The translations under genes and the position numbers were made by a program. From NCBI RefSeq assembly GCF_022009635.1, contig NZ_CP091716.1, positions 7,124,501 to 7,188,500 on the forward strand: a stretch of DNA of 64,000 nt. Direction: 5' to 3'. A model generated the notes under the pieces. The model was not told where the DNA came from. It was given only the letters and a program-made list of their open reading frames with translations, and ran no database searches. Position 1 is the stretch's first letter; each line of letters begins with the position of its first letter. Shown here piece by piece: positions 1 to 9,029 of the stretch. Origin of the DNA: Variovorax paradoxus (GTDB taxonomy: Bacteria > Pseudomonadota > Gammaproteobacteria > Burkholderiales > Burkholderiaceae_C).

Positions 1-384
1 CGCTGTCGCTGCACGGTGGTGCGCACCATCAGCGGTGCCTGCCGAGTAATCAACTTGCAGGCTCACAGAGCTGTAGTGAACTACATCGAGCGGCATCGCC
101 TCGACGCCCTCAGAGCCATGGCGCCGTAGTCGAAGAATGCAGTGGTACTCGAGCCGACAAGGGCCGAAGACACCTTCTTAATCTGTAGCGAAGCCCAATA
201 ACTGCTCCAGATCGGCCCTCGCCCGAACCCGCGCGACCGCAAGCAACGTCACAAACCCACCTGTTTCATACATACAACGTTTTTGATCAAAATCGTTTTT
301 ATGTCGTTTTAGCAAAAACGCAACGCTGGAATGATGGTAGAGGAGTCCCGCAACGGGCGGGACGTTACAAGAAGGAGCTTGGAC
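1..384. other. Left-edge intergenic stretch with a possible 3' gene end and an A/T-rich palindromic patch
   Basis: Frame 1 on the plus strand is open from the window edge to a TAG at 127-129 and could be the last 42 codons of a gene starting outside the window; I recognise no family. Bases 278-320 are a sharp A/T-rich patch: CGTTTTTGATCAAAATCG (278-295) is a near-palindrome, and CGTTTTT (294-300) pairs with AAAAACG (314-320). It lies just upstream of the recombinase genes and could be an attachment or regulatory site for them, but this is inference. Nothing else is recognised. Confidence 0.3.
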
Positions 385-633
385 ATGAGTGACGTCCTTT
401 CAGTGTTTTGTTCGCGTCCGAGGCGCCAGGGATCCGCTGCGCGCTTGCCGACCTCGATTCATCCGTATACCGGCAGCCTTCAAGACACGCGGGCCCCTCG
501 AAGCCCGAGCACCCCTTGGCGCCTACCAATACTCTCCGTGTCATACGGGACAGGTAGGGACCCGTCGAAGTACCGCAGCCGCCGGAGCCTTTTTCCGGGA
601 CGTGCTGCTGCATCTGCTCGCAAGGCAATCTGA
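385..633 (+). CDS. Possible small leader ORF before the recombinase genes (82 codons)
   Basis: An ATG at 385 follows a good Shine-Dalgarno (AAGGAG at 372-377, 7 bases spacing) and the frame stays open to a TGA at 631-633, 16 bases before the first recombinase start. The product is rich in Arg, Ser and Pro and looks like no known family. The DNA here is GC-rich, unlike the recombinase genes that follow, so this may be host DNA at the element boundary or a chance ORF with a good ribosome site. The protein is doubtful. Confidence 0.25.
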   Translation: MSDVLSVFCSRPRRQGSAARLPTSIHPYTGSLQDTRAPRSPSTPWRLPILSVSYGTGRDPSKYRSRRSLFPGRAAASARKAI

Positions 634-649
634 GCAGTCGGGCCGTCAG

Positions 650-1954
650 ATGGCTGAATCACCAGTGCTGAAAACCGCTGCATTTTCGAGTTCCGCCAAG
701 AGCCCTGAAGAGCTCTTCGCCGGTGCTGATCTGAGCTTGTTCTTTGTGGAAGAAAACGACGAAGCGTTAAAGCGCGGCCAGCCCATCTTCTTCATAGATG
801 GGCCAACCATCTTCCCTGAACCCACACTATTTATCAATGAGAACTACGTCGCGTTGGGTGGCGCACCTAGCAAAGACGCATTGAACAAACGCGGATACCA
901 ACTTAAATCTTGGTTCGAATTCTGCCAAAGCATCGGAGTCTACTGGGCGAATGCAAACGCTGAAACAAGGCGGCTCTTTCGTGATGCCTATACGGAGGCT
1001 ATATCACCAAAAACAGGCCGGCCCTATGACTTAAAAGGGGTTAAGGATGCAATGGTCGTTATTCAGAAGTTCTACCAGTACTGCAGGGAAAGAGGTTGGT
1101 ATTTTGGTGACATTGGAACGCAATCGGAGCAAAGTGCCGCTCCGCGATGGTCACAAGGTACAAGCGATGGGCAATGGAAAAATACAAAGGCTCGGGACCG
1201 TGACCTTCCTAAGGTTCCTCGTAGCGACAAAATCCACCCATTAACGGTCGTAAATCTTCGAACACTGTTGCACCACGTAGGGCCGCGAGCCAGCGAGCGC
1301 GGAAGTGCCGACAGATTGTCGCGTGACCGACTCGCATTCGATTTGGGATGGGTAGTGGGCCTCCGACTGGCAGAAATTATCAGTTTGAATGCCTTGCAAT
1401 TCCAGAGCTTAAATCCCGACGCAGACACGCCGCTCGTCGACTTGAGCATCTCAGTAACTGGGAAAAATAAAAAAACGCGCCAAGTAACCATTCCAACATG
1501 GTTAGTTCTCGACGCCCTGTCGTACATAGACGGGGAGCGATCAGAAGCGCTAAATGGTATGACAAAAAAAGCAACAAATCAATTGCTGGTTGTTGGAACA
1601 AATGCCACAAAAAATCACGGAGCGCCTCTTGGAAAAGATGCACTTCAAAAAGTCATCCGCAAAGCCTGCTTCGACACCGGACTACTAGAAAAAATCGAAA
1701 AAAATGACACGAACTCAAAGCAAAAGTTCATCGCGCATATTCCAAAACATTCAATGCACGACCTAAGGCATACATACGCAGTCTACCAATACATCATTGA
1801 AGTCAAACTTGGCAACCCCGAGCCATGGAAAAAAATCCAATCTCAACTGGGGCACTCGGCTTTATCCACGACTATAGATACCTATCTCAAGCACGTTCAA
1901 TTGTTCAGCTCGTTTAGAGGCGTTGTGGACGTTTTGAAGGCTATCAAAACATGA
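650..1954 (+). CDS. Tyrosine recombinase 1 of a three-recombinase module
   Basis: A 434-residue site-specific integrase. The catalytic domain is in the C-terminal half. The box I arginine is in GLRLAEIISL, a lysine-rich beta-hairpin is seen at VTGKNKKTRQVTIP, the HxxR motif is HDLRH, and the second His and nucleophilic Tyr lie in LGHSALSTTIDTYLKH, so all catalytic positions appear present. The N-terminal half fits a SAM-like core-binding domain. I chose the ATG at 650 because the open frame upstream (from a GTG at 389) is GC-rich low-complexity translation unlike the family. The last four bases overlap the next gene (ATGA), indicating translational coupling. The gene is A/T-rich with runs of A, unlike most of the window, which is a sign of transfer. 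Confidence 0.85.
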   Translation: MAESPVLKTAAFSSSAKSPEELFAGADLSLFFVEENDEALKRGQPIFFIDGPTIFPEPTLFINENYVALGGAPSKDALNKRGYQLKSWFEFCQSIGVYWANANAETRRLFRDAYTEAISPKTGRPYDLKGVKDAMVVIQKFYQYCRERGWYFGDIGTQSEQSAAPRWSQGTSDGQWKNTKARDRDLPKVPRSDKIHPLTVVNLRTLLHHVGPRASERGSADRLSRDRLAFDLGWVVGLRLAEIISLNALQFQSLNPDADTPLVDLSISVTGKNKKTRQVTIPTWLVLDALSYIDGERSEALNGMTKKATNQLLVVGTNATKNHGAPLGKDALQKVIRKACFDTGLLEKIEKNDTNSKQKFIAHIPKHSMHDLRHTYAVYQYIIEVKLGNPEPWKKIQSQLGHSALSTTIDTYLKHVQLFSSFRGVVDVLKAIKT

Positions 1955-3831
1955 AAAAAAGTGACAAAGACTCGTCCGGTAGTAGCGTTGGGCGACAGTT
2001 CATAAACTCACGTACAAAAAAAGCCACCGACCTCACCAGCTTGGATCTATCTAGGGTATCTCGCAGTATATCGGACACCGGTCAGCCAACCCTTTTTGCC
2101 ATTTTTCCCAGGTCCGGTGGAAAAGCCCCGCAAAGCGTCAACATCTCATTTCTCCTCCAATTTCCAAACCTCGAGCCGATATTTAGCAAGGCCATTTCGA
2201 TCAGAGGCGCCCCTCTGTCGGCCCTAAGTCGCGTCGAGATGGTCGGCGAGCTTCACCGAGGATTGTTCGCCTATCTAAAAGAAAAGAAATACTTCAATTT
2301 ATTACCGTCAGATTTAGACGACGAATTCTTCATTGCTTTAAGCGCATATATACGAAATCAAAAAAATAGAAACGGGAAAAATATATCCGACTCTTCGGTG
2401 AGAAACCGTATAAATAGCCCGAGAAATGTTTTAAGCGGCTTCGAAGAAGGGGCATTCTCCACCGTCGCAAGCTTAATTGCAGAAGCCGTTCCATTGAATA
2501 CAAAAATAAATAGAGCCCCTAAAGATCAAAATCCGACCGAGCTGATTGATTTCGACCATTTTTTACAGATTTTAGAAGCAGCTGAGCGAGAAATTCTTGC
2601 TAGCGATGAAAAATATTACGCCTCGCAGAACATTCTCACCCATGCACGAGCAGCACTTAGAAAACTGAAGACCCAGCCGACGCGCCGCGATTACTTGCGG
2701 CGAGAGATAGCGATCGCAGTGCTCGACAAAATTTATCCAGCCTGCGTGCCTGGTTATCGAATAATTGCGGAAAAAGATCGCGCACTGAGTGCCGCCGTAA
2801 AGAGATTTCACGGGGGCATATCCGAGGTGTTTCAGCCCCGCGCACGGGAAATGGTCCCATTTGCAATTTTATTAGCTACATGCACTTTCTTTAACCCGGA
2901 CACCGTTCTGACAACGGGCTGGTCAGGCATCGATTTAAATGCTGAACAGCTAGGCGATCCAGCAATCAAGATTAGTTCATTGAAGCCAAGGGCGGGCGCC
3001 GTGCAAACGGTACTTATTGACGCAAACCCATACGATTCTATCGCACTCAGCATTGACAGAGCGCTTGACATATTAAACAGAATTACGCTAAGAATTCGCC
3101 CTGCCGTCGACAATATGCACTCCGACAGAATATTCATATACGTTCCGGAGGGACAAGTGCATTCCAAAAGTTTTGGCGGACTCGGCGGCATCTACGGGGC
3201 ATCCCAAGACATCAATTGGCAACACGTCCTAAAACAATTTATTAGTGACAATAAACTGAAAAAGTTTACGCTCGGTCAGATTAGGCCTACGTTGCTTGAA
3301 TGGACCCAGCATTCGACTGGGTTTCTCGACGATGCCAAGAAGGCAGCTCAGCACAGCTCAAGTGTTACGACATGGACCCATTACACCAGTGACGCAATCC
3401 GAAAGAAATATCGCGAACAGGTTGGAATGATTTTGCTCGTAAAGGAACGTTGGCTAAATTCCAACGGCGCAATAGACCCGCGAGATCGTTTGCACCCCGG
3501 TGGATACGCAGCCGCAACTCCTGGCTTCGGATGCCTTGACCCATTTGACAGTCCACGTCCTTCACAAGAGAAGGGCAAGATCTGCAGAGACTATGGCGCA
3601 TGCCCGGGTTGCGAAATGGCGTGCGCATATCCTGATGACCCTCAGAGCGCTGCTTACTACATCGGATTGGAGGAGGCACTATATATAAGTGTCAGTTCCA
3701 TGAGTTCCGCAACGTGGCTCAAATGCTGGGCTCCTATTCTGGCAGCACTTCAACAATTAATCAAAATCATCCCGCGAGCGATTCGAATCGCTGCAGACAA
3801 AATAAAAGTAACAATGCCAAAGGTGGGTTAA
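1951..3831 (+). CDS. Tyrosine recombinase 2 (TnpB-like, divergent active site)
   Basis: A 626-residue integrase-like protein whose length matches TnpB of Tn554. Near the C-terminus IRPTLLEW and AAQHSSSVTTWTHYTSD give the expected Arg, His and Tyr of a tyrosine recombinase. Where box I Arg should be, the sequence reads FFNPDTVLTTGWSGIDL with no Arg, so catalysis may be impaired or rely on the partner proteins. After the catalytic region there is a Cys cluster (GCLDPFDSP, ICRDYGACPGCEMAC), probably a zinc-binding element. The gene starts inside the previous one (ATGA) and its TAA overlaps the next ATG (TAATG), so the three recombinases form one transcription unit. Codon use is A/T-rich like its neighbours. 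Confidence 0.8.
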   Translation: MKKSDKDSSGSSVGRQFINSRTKKATDLTSLDLSRVSRSISDTGQPTLFAIFPRSGGKAPQSVNISFLLQFPNLEPIFSKAISIRGAPLSALSRVEMVGELHRGLFAYLKEKKYFNLLPSDLDDEFFIALSAYIRNQKNRNGKNISDSSVRNRINSPRNVLSGFEEGAFSTVASLIAEAVPLNTKINRAPKDQNPTELIDFDHFLQILEAAEREILASDEKYYASQNILTHARAALRKLKTQPTRRDYLRREIAIAVLDKIYPACVPGYRIIAEKDRALSAAVKRFHGGISEVFQPRAREMVPFAILLATCTFFNPDTVLTTGWSGIDLNAEQLGDPAIKISSLKPRAGAVQTVLIDANPYDSIALSIDRALDILNRITLRIRPAVDNMHSDRIFIYVPEGQVHSKSFGGLGGIYGASQDINWQHVLKQFISDNKLKKFTLGQIRPTLLEWTQHSTGFLDDAKKAAQHSSSVTTWTHYTSDAIRKKYREQVGMILLVKERWLNSNGAIDPRDRLHPGGYAAATPGFGCLDPFDSPRPSQEKGKICRDYGACPGCEMACAYPDDPQSAAYYIGLEEALYISVSSMSSATWLKCWAPILAALQQLIKIIPRAIRIAADKIKVTMPKVG

Positions 3832-5987
3832 TGTCAAAAATATTGATTGAAAGTAATGGCGAAGACTTAACACCACGTTCGCCCTATGGGTTGACGGAAA
3901 ATCAGCTTAAAGACTTTCCAGTCTCTACGTTGAGCGTCTTCGGCCAGATGCGCTGGAAGTTCGCGAATCGGACTCCTGGCGCGGCGGCGTGCGTTTCAAC
4001 CATCGATTGGGCTTTGAAGCTTGAAGACGGAAGCAGCCTTACAGACAAGCGGCACTCAACACGACTTTTTTGGGCAAAACGCTTTGTTCTTACTTTGATT
4101 GTCTCGCCAGCGAGCGGTCAAGCTCCCTCGCCAGGCAGCTTTGGGAGAATACAAAGAAACCTAACTTGCTTAATTTCTTGGATGTCACTACACGGACTGT
4201 CTGAGCCGTGTGAATTAAACCAAAAAATTATTGATTTGTACATCCAAGAACTCCCGACATTTCTTAATACCGATCCAGAACTCACAGGCGAAAGCCCATA
4301 CGTTGACGCATTAACTGCCCTCATCCATCTTTGGAATCAAAGGTCCGCGCTCAAAAAATTTGGCATTAAGTCACTTCCCGCACATCCCTTCAAAGGCTTA
4401 GGCGCAATTACTATCGCGAGAAGTATTGCTCAAAAAGCGCGGGGGTGGATAAAGCCTTTGCCGGATGAGATCGCAATCCTTATCTTGAACAAGGCAGCAA
4501 GTCTTTTATCAGCTCCCGCTCAGGACATGTCGAAGCTCGTAAAGATTTTTGAAGATCACGAAGCAGGACAGATTGTTTCTATAGACAATGGCCGAGGAGG
4601 AACTCGCAGCCAGGTGGCCGGCAAGGGAAATGCCGCAAGAATAAATCGCATGAAAAGGGCACTGAATAGTTTTCAGTTTAGCAAGATCGAAGGCGACACT
4701 GACCCGTGGCATCAACCATTAGATGAAAAATACGGGGACAATGCTCCGCACACATCAATGAGATTCACAAGGCTCGCTCAGCTATGGACCGCATTCCGTG
4801 ACGCATGCGCAATTATAATTCTTGCACTTTCCGGAATGAGAATGTGCGAGCTTCTTGGAATTAAGGCCGGCGTAGATCCGACAACCGGCCTGCCTAAAGG
4901 AGTACGCATTGAGAGGAGTGTGACTGGGCTTTTTGAATGGTTTGTTATCCGCACCCAATTATCTAAAGGTACAAACGGTTTTCCAAAAGAAGTCGATTGG
5001 GTGCTAGGAATGCGGCCGGTAGGAGGCAGCGAAATTCCAATTGCAGTAAATGCTTTGCTTTTCCTGAACACGCTTTATGCGCCCTGGCAGCAAAACGCTT
5101 CGACAGATCTTTTGATTTTAGGCATGGAAGAAGTCTACGGAAAGTTACCGACGAAAAGTCGCATTTTGCGCGGCATTTACGCCAGCACACTGACCCGATC
5201 AATTAAGGGATTTATTAGCTCTTGGGTCGACTTTTCGAAGCTACCAGACAACAGCAAACGACTTCCCGGCCAAAGTGAGCTTGTTCCTTGGAAAAAAACC
5301 GGTGGTGTTCCTTTCAAACCAACCGCACTAAGAAAGACGTGGGCTAGCTTTACGATTCGATGCAATCCGAAGCTCTTGCCAGTTATTAAAATGCAGTTTC
5401 ACCACGCGCAACTTGCCACAACCGAGTCGGCCTACATTGGGAACAACCCCTTATATCAAGAAGTTTTAGATTCCGTAAATGTACAGTTTAGGAACAGCAT
5501 GATTTATGAAATGGTGTTTGGGACGTCTACATTTAGCGGTCAAATGGGAGAGCAATTAAAAAAGGAAGCTAAGAAACTTAAAAAAATCAGCAAATCTCTC
5601 GCGCTGACTGAGCGCTGGAAGACGGTCGCTGATTGGTGCGATGCGAACCGCCTTTCATTCTTTTTTAACCCTTATTCAACGTGCAATCCCACACGAAAAG
5701 GGGACATGCGATGCCACAACCAATCTGGCACGCCGATTTGGCTGAGAAACAAGCCTAATTTTGACAATCGCTCTCCCCAACTGTGCGCTGGATGCAAGTG
5801 TGGAATCATCGATGCGAGTCACAAGCCATTTTGGTCCGAGCGCTACCTAGAGTATTCGCAGATTCTTAAAGATTGCGAAGTTAGTCGATCCAAGGATGAC
5901 AATGGCTTTGCCGTCATCCGTTTTCGAACCGATCAAGCAAGGGCTGTTTTGAGGCGCATGGGCGAAGATGTTGATGCGATGGCGTAA
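3831..5987 (+). CDS. Tyrosine recombinase 3 of the module (large, Cys-rich tail)
   Basis: A 718-residue protein starting at the ATG that overlaps the previous stop codon (TAATG). Recombinase signatures: box I Arg in SGMRMCELLGIK, box II PTALRKTWAS (Arg present, the usual first His replaced by Thr), then FHHAQLATTESAYIGN with His and the presumed nucleophile Tyr. The tail has a Cys cluster (CNPTRKGDMRC, LCAGCKCGI) that may bind zinc, echoing the cluster in recombinase 2. The gene resembles the large integrases of multi-recombinase elements (Tn554 TnpB, GmtZ) at the level of architecture; I cannot assign it to one of those named families. The function inferred is joint excision and integration of the element. 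Confidence 0.78.
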   Translation: MSKILIESNGEDLTPRSPYGLTENQLKDFPVSTLSVFGQMRWKFANRTPGAAACVSTIDWALKLEDGSSLTDKRHSTRLFWAKRFVLTLIVSPASGQAPSPGSFGRIQRNLTCLISWMSLHGLSEPCELNQKIIDLYIQELPTFLNTDPELTGESPYVDALTALIHLWNQRSALKKFGIKSLPAHPFKGLGAITIARSIAQKARGWIKPLPDEIAILILNKAASLLSAPAQDMSKLVKIFEDHEAGQIVSIDNGRGGTRSQVAGKGNAARINRMKRALNSFQFSKIEGDTDPWHQPLDEKYGDNAPHTSMRFTRLAQLWTAFRDACAIIILALSGMRMCELLGIKAGVDPTTGLPKGVRIERSVTGLFEWFVIRTQLSKGTNGFPKEVDWVLGMRPVGGSEIPIAVNALLFLNTLYAPWQQNASTDLLILGMEEVYGKLPTKSRILRGIYASTLTRSIKGFISSWVDFSKLPDNSKRLPGQSELVPWKKTGGVPFKPTALRKTWASFTIRCNPKLLPVIKMQFHHAQLATTESAYIGNNPLYQEVLDSVNVQFRNSMIYEMVFGTSTFSGQMGEQLKKEAKKLKKISKSLALTERWKTVADWCDANRLSFFFNPYSTCNPTRKGDMRCHNQSGTPIWLRNKPNFDNRSPQLCAGCKCGIIDASHKPFWSERYLEYSQILKDCEVSRSKDDNGFAVIRFRTDQARAVLRRMGEDVDAMA

Positions 5988-6061
5988 TTTCTCTGTCGGA
6001 GCCCCTTACGCATATTTTTCCAATTAAGATTTTTTCCATTCTTTCGACTAGAGATTCAGAC

Positions 6062-6532
6062 ATGCCAAAGCTCAAAAAGGCACCGCCCGCAATTGATCAA
6101 ATTGAGAAAGATTTCGAGGAAGCGGTTCAGCGATTGACCGAGGGAAAGCCGGTGTCAAAAAGGTTGCAATCTTTAATGCGAAAGGGAACGCTTAAAGTTA
6201 CGCTATCGAACGTCGCGGAAGAAGCTGGGCATTCGCGAACGCTCATAAGCATGGAAAATTGCAAATACCCAAAGATTCGGATACTGGTAGATGAAGTAAA
6301 CGGAAAGGCCCCGGCAATTCCTCAGACACTAACAGATCTCGTAAAATTACTTCGAGCAACAAAAGCGGAGCTTTCGACAAAGCTCAAACATTCGCAAGCA
6401 GAAAGCGCTAAACATTTTCTTGCGCGTGAGAATGCTGAAAAGCGGATTGCTGCGAACGATCAAATCATCGCAAACCTTCGCAAACGGCTTCAGGAACTCA
6501 ATCAGAAGTTCGCAGTGATCAGCAGCGATTAG
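6062..6532 (+). CDS. TnpC-like small helical accessory protein
   Basis: A 156-residue basic protein 75 bases after the third recombinase, same strand. Residues about 45-75 (TLSNVAEEAGHSRTLISMEN) look like a helix-turn-helix of the TnpC/DUF6262 kind found beside Tn554-type recombinases, and residues about 95-150 are a long charged heptad-like helix, probably a coiled coil. In Tn554, TnpC influences orientation and efficiency of transposition; a similar accessory DNA-binding role is inferred here. Composition is A/T-rich like the recombinases, so it probably belongs to the same mobile unit. Confidence 0.65.
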   Translation: MPKLKKAPPAIDQIEKDFEEAVQRLTEGKPVSKRLQSLMRKGTLKVTLSNVAEEAGHSRTLISMENCKYPKIRILVDEVNGKAPAIPQTLTDLVKLLRATKAELSTKLKHSQAESAKHFLARENAEKRIAANDQIIANLRKRLQELNQKFAVISSD

Positions 6533-7442
6533 GTCCCGTCTCCTGGATAGCGTTTCTCTGAAAGCCCCTAAAGCGCACACCTAGTGGGATAAGAGCCTGC
6601 TGGCGATTTTTGGCGCTGACCATCGCGCCATTGCACGCTGGTCTGGCGGTCAATGGAGCGACCTTGATCCAAGCGCAGCGCTGTGTCTGTCACCGCCCGC
6701 TCGCGACTCATCATCGCAACTCGCTACTTTCTAGCCCAGGTGAGGCCCAGACCAGTGCTTTCTATGGCGATAACTGTTCACAACAGCCGCGTCGATGGTC
6801 AAAACTGAAAGCAGCGATGAGTCCGAGGGCGGTGATCCCGTGGGCACGCGGGCGGGAACACAGAACACCGGGAGTTAGTTCAGGTAGCTGTCCGATGCAT
6901 TCGTAGATACGTGGCGGAATTTTTCGAGTTGGCACTCAGCTCAAAGGAGTGCCACCTGCGAAATTGGCGGCCTTAGATGCAGGCGTCGGTGCTGTTGTTG
7001 TCGATTTCTGTCGATTTCCATTGAGGATGGAATTTTTTTCACTGGGAATGGAACTGTGATTTCTTTGAAATCAACCACTTAGAGGTGTGTTTCTGTCCCG
7101 GCCGCCGTCCAGCTCGCCAAATTTGACCCCTAACGTCAGGATTTGCTCGGTGAGCCATGTCGGCGCGCGTAAGGGTGCCAGCGTCGCGCGTCGCTACCTG
7201 CGCCTATCGTGATCCATGGCGGCACTCCTCTTTCCCGTCGGATCGCATGGCGTAGCTTGAAGCCCTGCAGGAGGTGCGCATTCCAGTTGCACTCGTCGAG
7301 TCTTTGCCAGGCTGGGGCAGACGGGCCAGACCGGGCCCGGCTCGAGCGCGGCAGAATGCTCTCCGAGGGCCGCACTCGGCCAAAAGGAGTCAGTCGCGCA
7401 TGCGGTCTGATTTCGCCCAGAAGCGGACGTTGAGGAACCGGA
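6533..7442. other. Long intergenic stretch after the recombinase module
   Basis: No convincing gene is seen in about 900 bases. Composition returns to GC-rich, which may mark the right side of the mobile module. Noted structures: a 10-base tandem duplication (TGTCGATTTC twice, 7000-7019) and a short hairpin (TGATTTC / GAAATCA around 7057-7073). Open frames here have unnatural composition and are not reported. A cryptic right end of the element may lie here, but no sequence matching the left A/T-rich patch was found by eye. Confidence 0.4.
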
Positions 7443-7799
7443 ATGATTGCATCGCAAGTGCGCGACGAGTTGCTCCAGGCGGAGCATGTTCTCGATACGA
7501 AGTTCTCGTTCGATCAGGCTGAGCCGTTCTATCGGCGCTGCCTTGCGCACATCGAATCTGCACCGCAAGACCGCGAGGCCATTGAGCAGCTCCTGATCCG
7601 GCTGTTCCGCGAGCGGCAGATCAGCAGCGAGCCATTGGCGTACCTAATGCACGTTCTCCGGTGGGAAAGTGTGCGCCACGCAATCGAGGCGGACCTACGA
7701 AGCCAAACTGCGCCCATCATCACCGGTGTCGAGCACGGAAAGGTGCTGGATGGCTTCGAGACGGATTGGGGCAACAAGGTGTTCTACCGTTTCTCGTGA
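7443..7799 (+). CDS. Hypothetical protein, 118 residues
   Basis: A soluble-looking protein of normal amino-acid composition, starting at an ATG with GAGG a few bases upstream. It has no membrane segment or signal peptide and I recognise no domain. The middle is helix-rich (EAIEQLLIRLFRERQ), the C-terminal end is aromatic (WGNKVFYRFS). It stands alone between the recombinase module and a minus-strand group of small genes, so it may be cargo or host. The function is unknown. Confidence 0.55.
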   Translation: MIASQVRDELLQAEHVLDTKFSFDQAEPFYRRCLAHIESAPQDREAIEQLLIRLFRERQISSEPLAYLMHVLRWESVRHAIEADLRSQTAPIITGVEHGKVLDGFETDWGNKVFYRFS

Positions 7800-8072
7800 C
7801 AGCCTGTGCTCGGCATGAAGCGCCACAGGATCCATCGGGCATCTAGCTGTCTAGCTCCTGTGGCACGATTCGGCCAGAAGCTGTCGTCTATCGCCGGGGA
7901 CTGTCGTCGTCACGAACTGCCCCCGCAACACGATTGAGTGGGGAATTTTGTTTGACGCGGTGAGCCGAGGTGCATTGCCACCGACCTAGGCCGTGGAACA
8001 TATTGAACGCCCGCCCTAATCGAGCCGGCTTCCGCACAAATCGAAATGGTCTAGCCTCCTAGAAGCACCGAG

Positions 8073-8720
8073 CTAGCGTTCAGTGAGGCGTGCGCCCTTT
8101 ATGACCGCAGTCGCCTCATCTCGCAGCCCCTTTGAGACATTGATGGCTGCGTACTCGTGCAAGACGACCGTGGCGTTCCGCATGTAGACGTGGTAGCGAA
8201 CGCCCGCAAGCTTTGCGCCCGTCGGGTCTCTGTAGCTCATCGCTTGAGAAACGGCGAGCTTGCCTCCGACATCTTCCAAAGCTGCTGGACCGAACTCGAT
8301 CTCCGAAGCTCCTGCCCGACGAAGGACTGCGGTGAAGCTGCGTGAGTAGCCCTCGCCAAGGGTGTTGATCTGCGCAGGAGTTAGCTTCCTGATCTCTGCC
8401 TGAGATGCTTCAGCGGCCATGATCATTGCCCCCAGAGTTACCGCGCCGGTACTGTCGGCTTTTCGAGCGGTTAATGTTTCGACGCGCGGGACCGCAATAC
8501 CCTGGTTCTTGGCCATCTGGTCTCTTCCGCGTTCGATACGTTGCAGTTCCGCTGCGCCAGGCACGCTCCAGCCTTTCGGGAGAGATATCTCTACACTGTC
8601 GCCGACTTGGTACTCGGTTCTTGTTGCAATCTGGGTGAGGCCAGTTGTGGGGAACAGCAATGCGGCTGTCAGAGTCAGTACGGCCAGTTGCCCCTGAATG
8701 AAAAAGCGAAGAATGTGCAT
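8073..8720 (-). CDS. Hypothetical secreted protein, 215 residues
   Basis: The N-terminus has a signal peptide (hydrophobic core AVLTLTAALLF, likely cleavage after the LTQ region), so the mature protein is probably periplasmic. The rest is about 190 residues with no recognised domain. The central part has a helical stretch rich in Ala, Gln and Glu. It is the last of a run of minus-strand genes (97-residue protein, lipoprotein, 60-residue ORF, this one), possibly one transcript. The function is unknown. Confidence 0.6.
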   Translation of the reverse strand: MHILRFFIQGQLAVLTLTAALLFPTTGLTQIATRTEYQVGDSVEISLPKGWSVPGAAELQRIERGRDQMAKNQGIAVPRVETLTARKADSTGAVTLGAMIMAAEASQAEIRKLTPAQINTLGEGYSRSFTAVLRRAGASEIEFGPAALEDVGGKLAVSQAMSYRDPTGAKLAGVRYHVYMRNATVVLHEYAAINVSKGLRDEATAVIKGARLTER

Positions 8721-8786
8721 TTATGTATCCGGTTGCGACCGAATGCTGCCATAAAACGCCGGCCCCGCTGGAACCTGGTTGTGCCT

Positions 8787-8969
8787 TCAAGGGGCGCCGG
8801 AATGGCTGCTCTGCGGCGAGGGCAATGTCGTCTTGGGGCCCGAAGGAGACGTAGCGTCGTCGCGATAGCGGACGTTGGGGGGACGAGTCGGCTTGGCGCT
8901 GTCGATGTCGATGTCGAAAGAGTCGCGCTCTGCAACTACACCCGCTGCCTCCCATTTCTTCATCTGCAT
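8787..8969 (-). CDS. Small protein, 60 residues, with a near-perfect ribosome-binding site
   Basis: The ATG at 8969 is preceded on the minus strand by AAAAGGAGGGTCTCTCGC, an unusually strong Shine-Dalgarno at good spacing. The product is hydrophilic: a charged N-terminal half (DSFDIDIDSAKP) and a Pro/Ser-rich tail. It has no membrane segment and no known family. It lies between the lipoprotein gene and the secreted-protein gene on the same strand, so co-transcription is likely. The strong ribosome site is the main support for it being real. Confidence 0.5.
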   Translation of the reverse strand: MQMKKWEAAGVVAERDSFDIDIDSAKPTRPPNVRYRDDATSPSGPKTTLPSPQSSHSGAP

Positions 8970-9029
8970 GCGAGAGACCCTCCTTTTCTGGCCCGCGCTA
9001 GGCGCAGCGACGCATTCGCCTCCAGAGGG

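Noticed and set aside
278..295. TTGATCAA within the A/T-rich patch as an FNR box
   Set aside because: The two half-sites lack the four-base spacer of FNR sites, and the surroundings are part of a longer A/T palindrome.
6610..6906. Open frame of 98 codons after the TnpC-like gene
   Set aside because: Composition is not protein-like (His, Ser, Arg and Pro clusters), no ribosome site, no domain.
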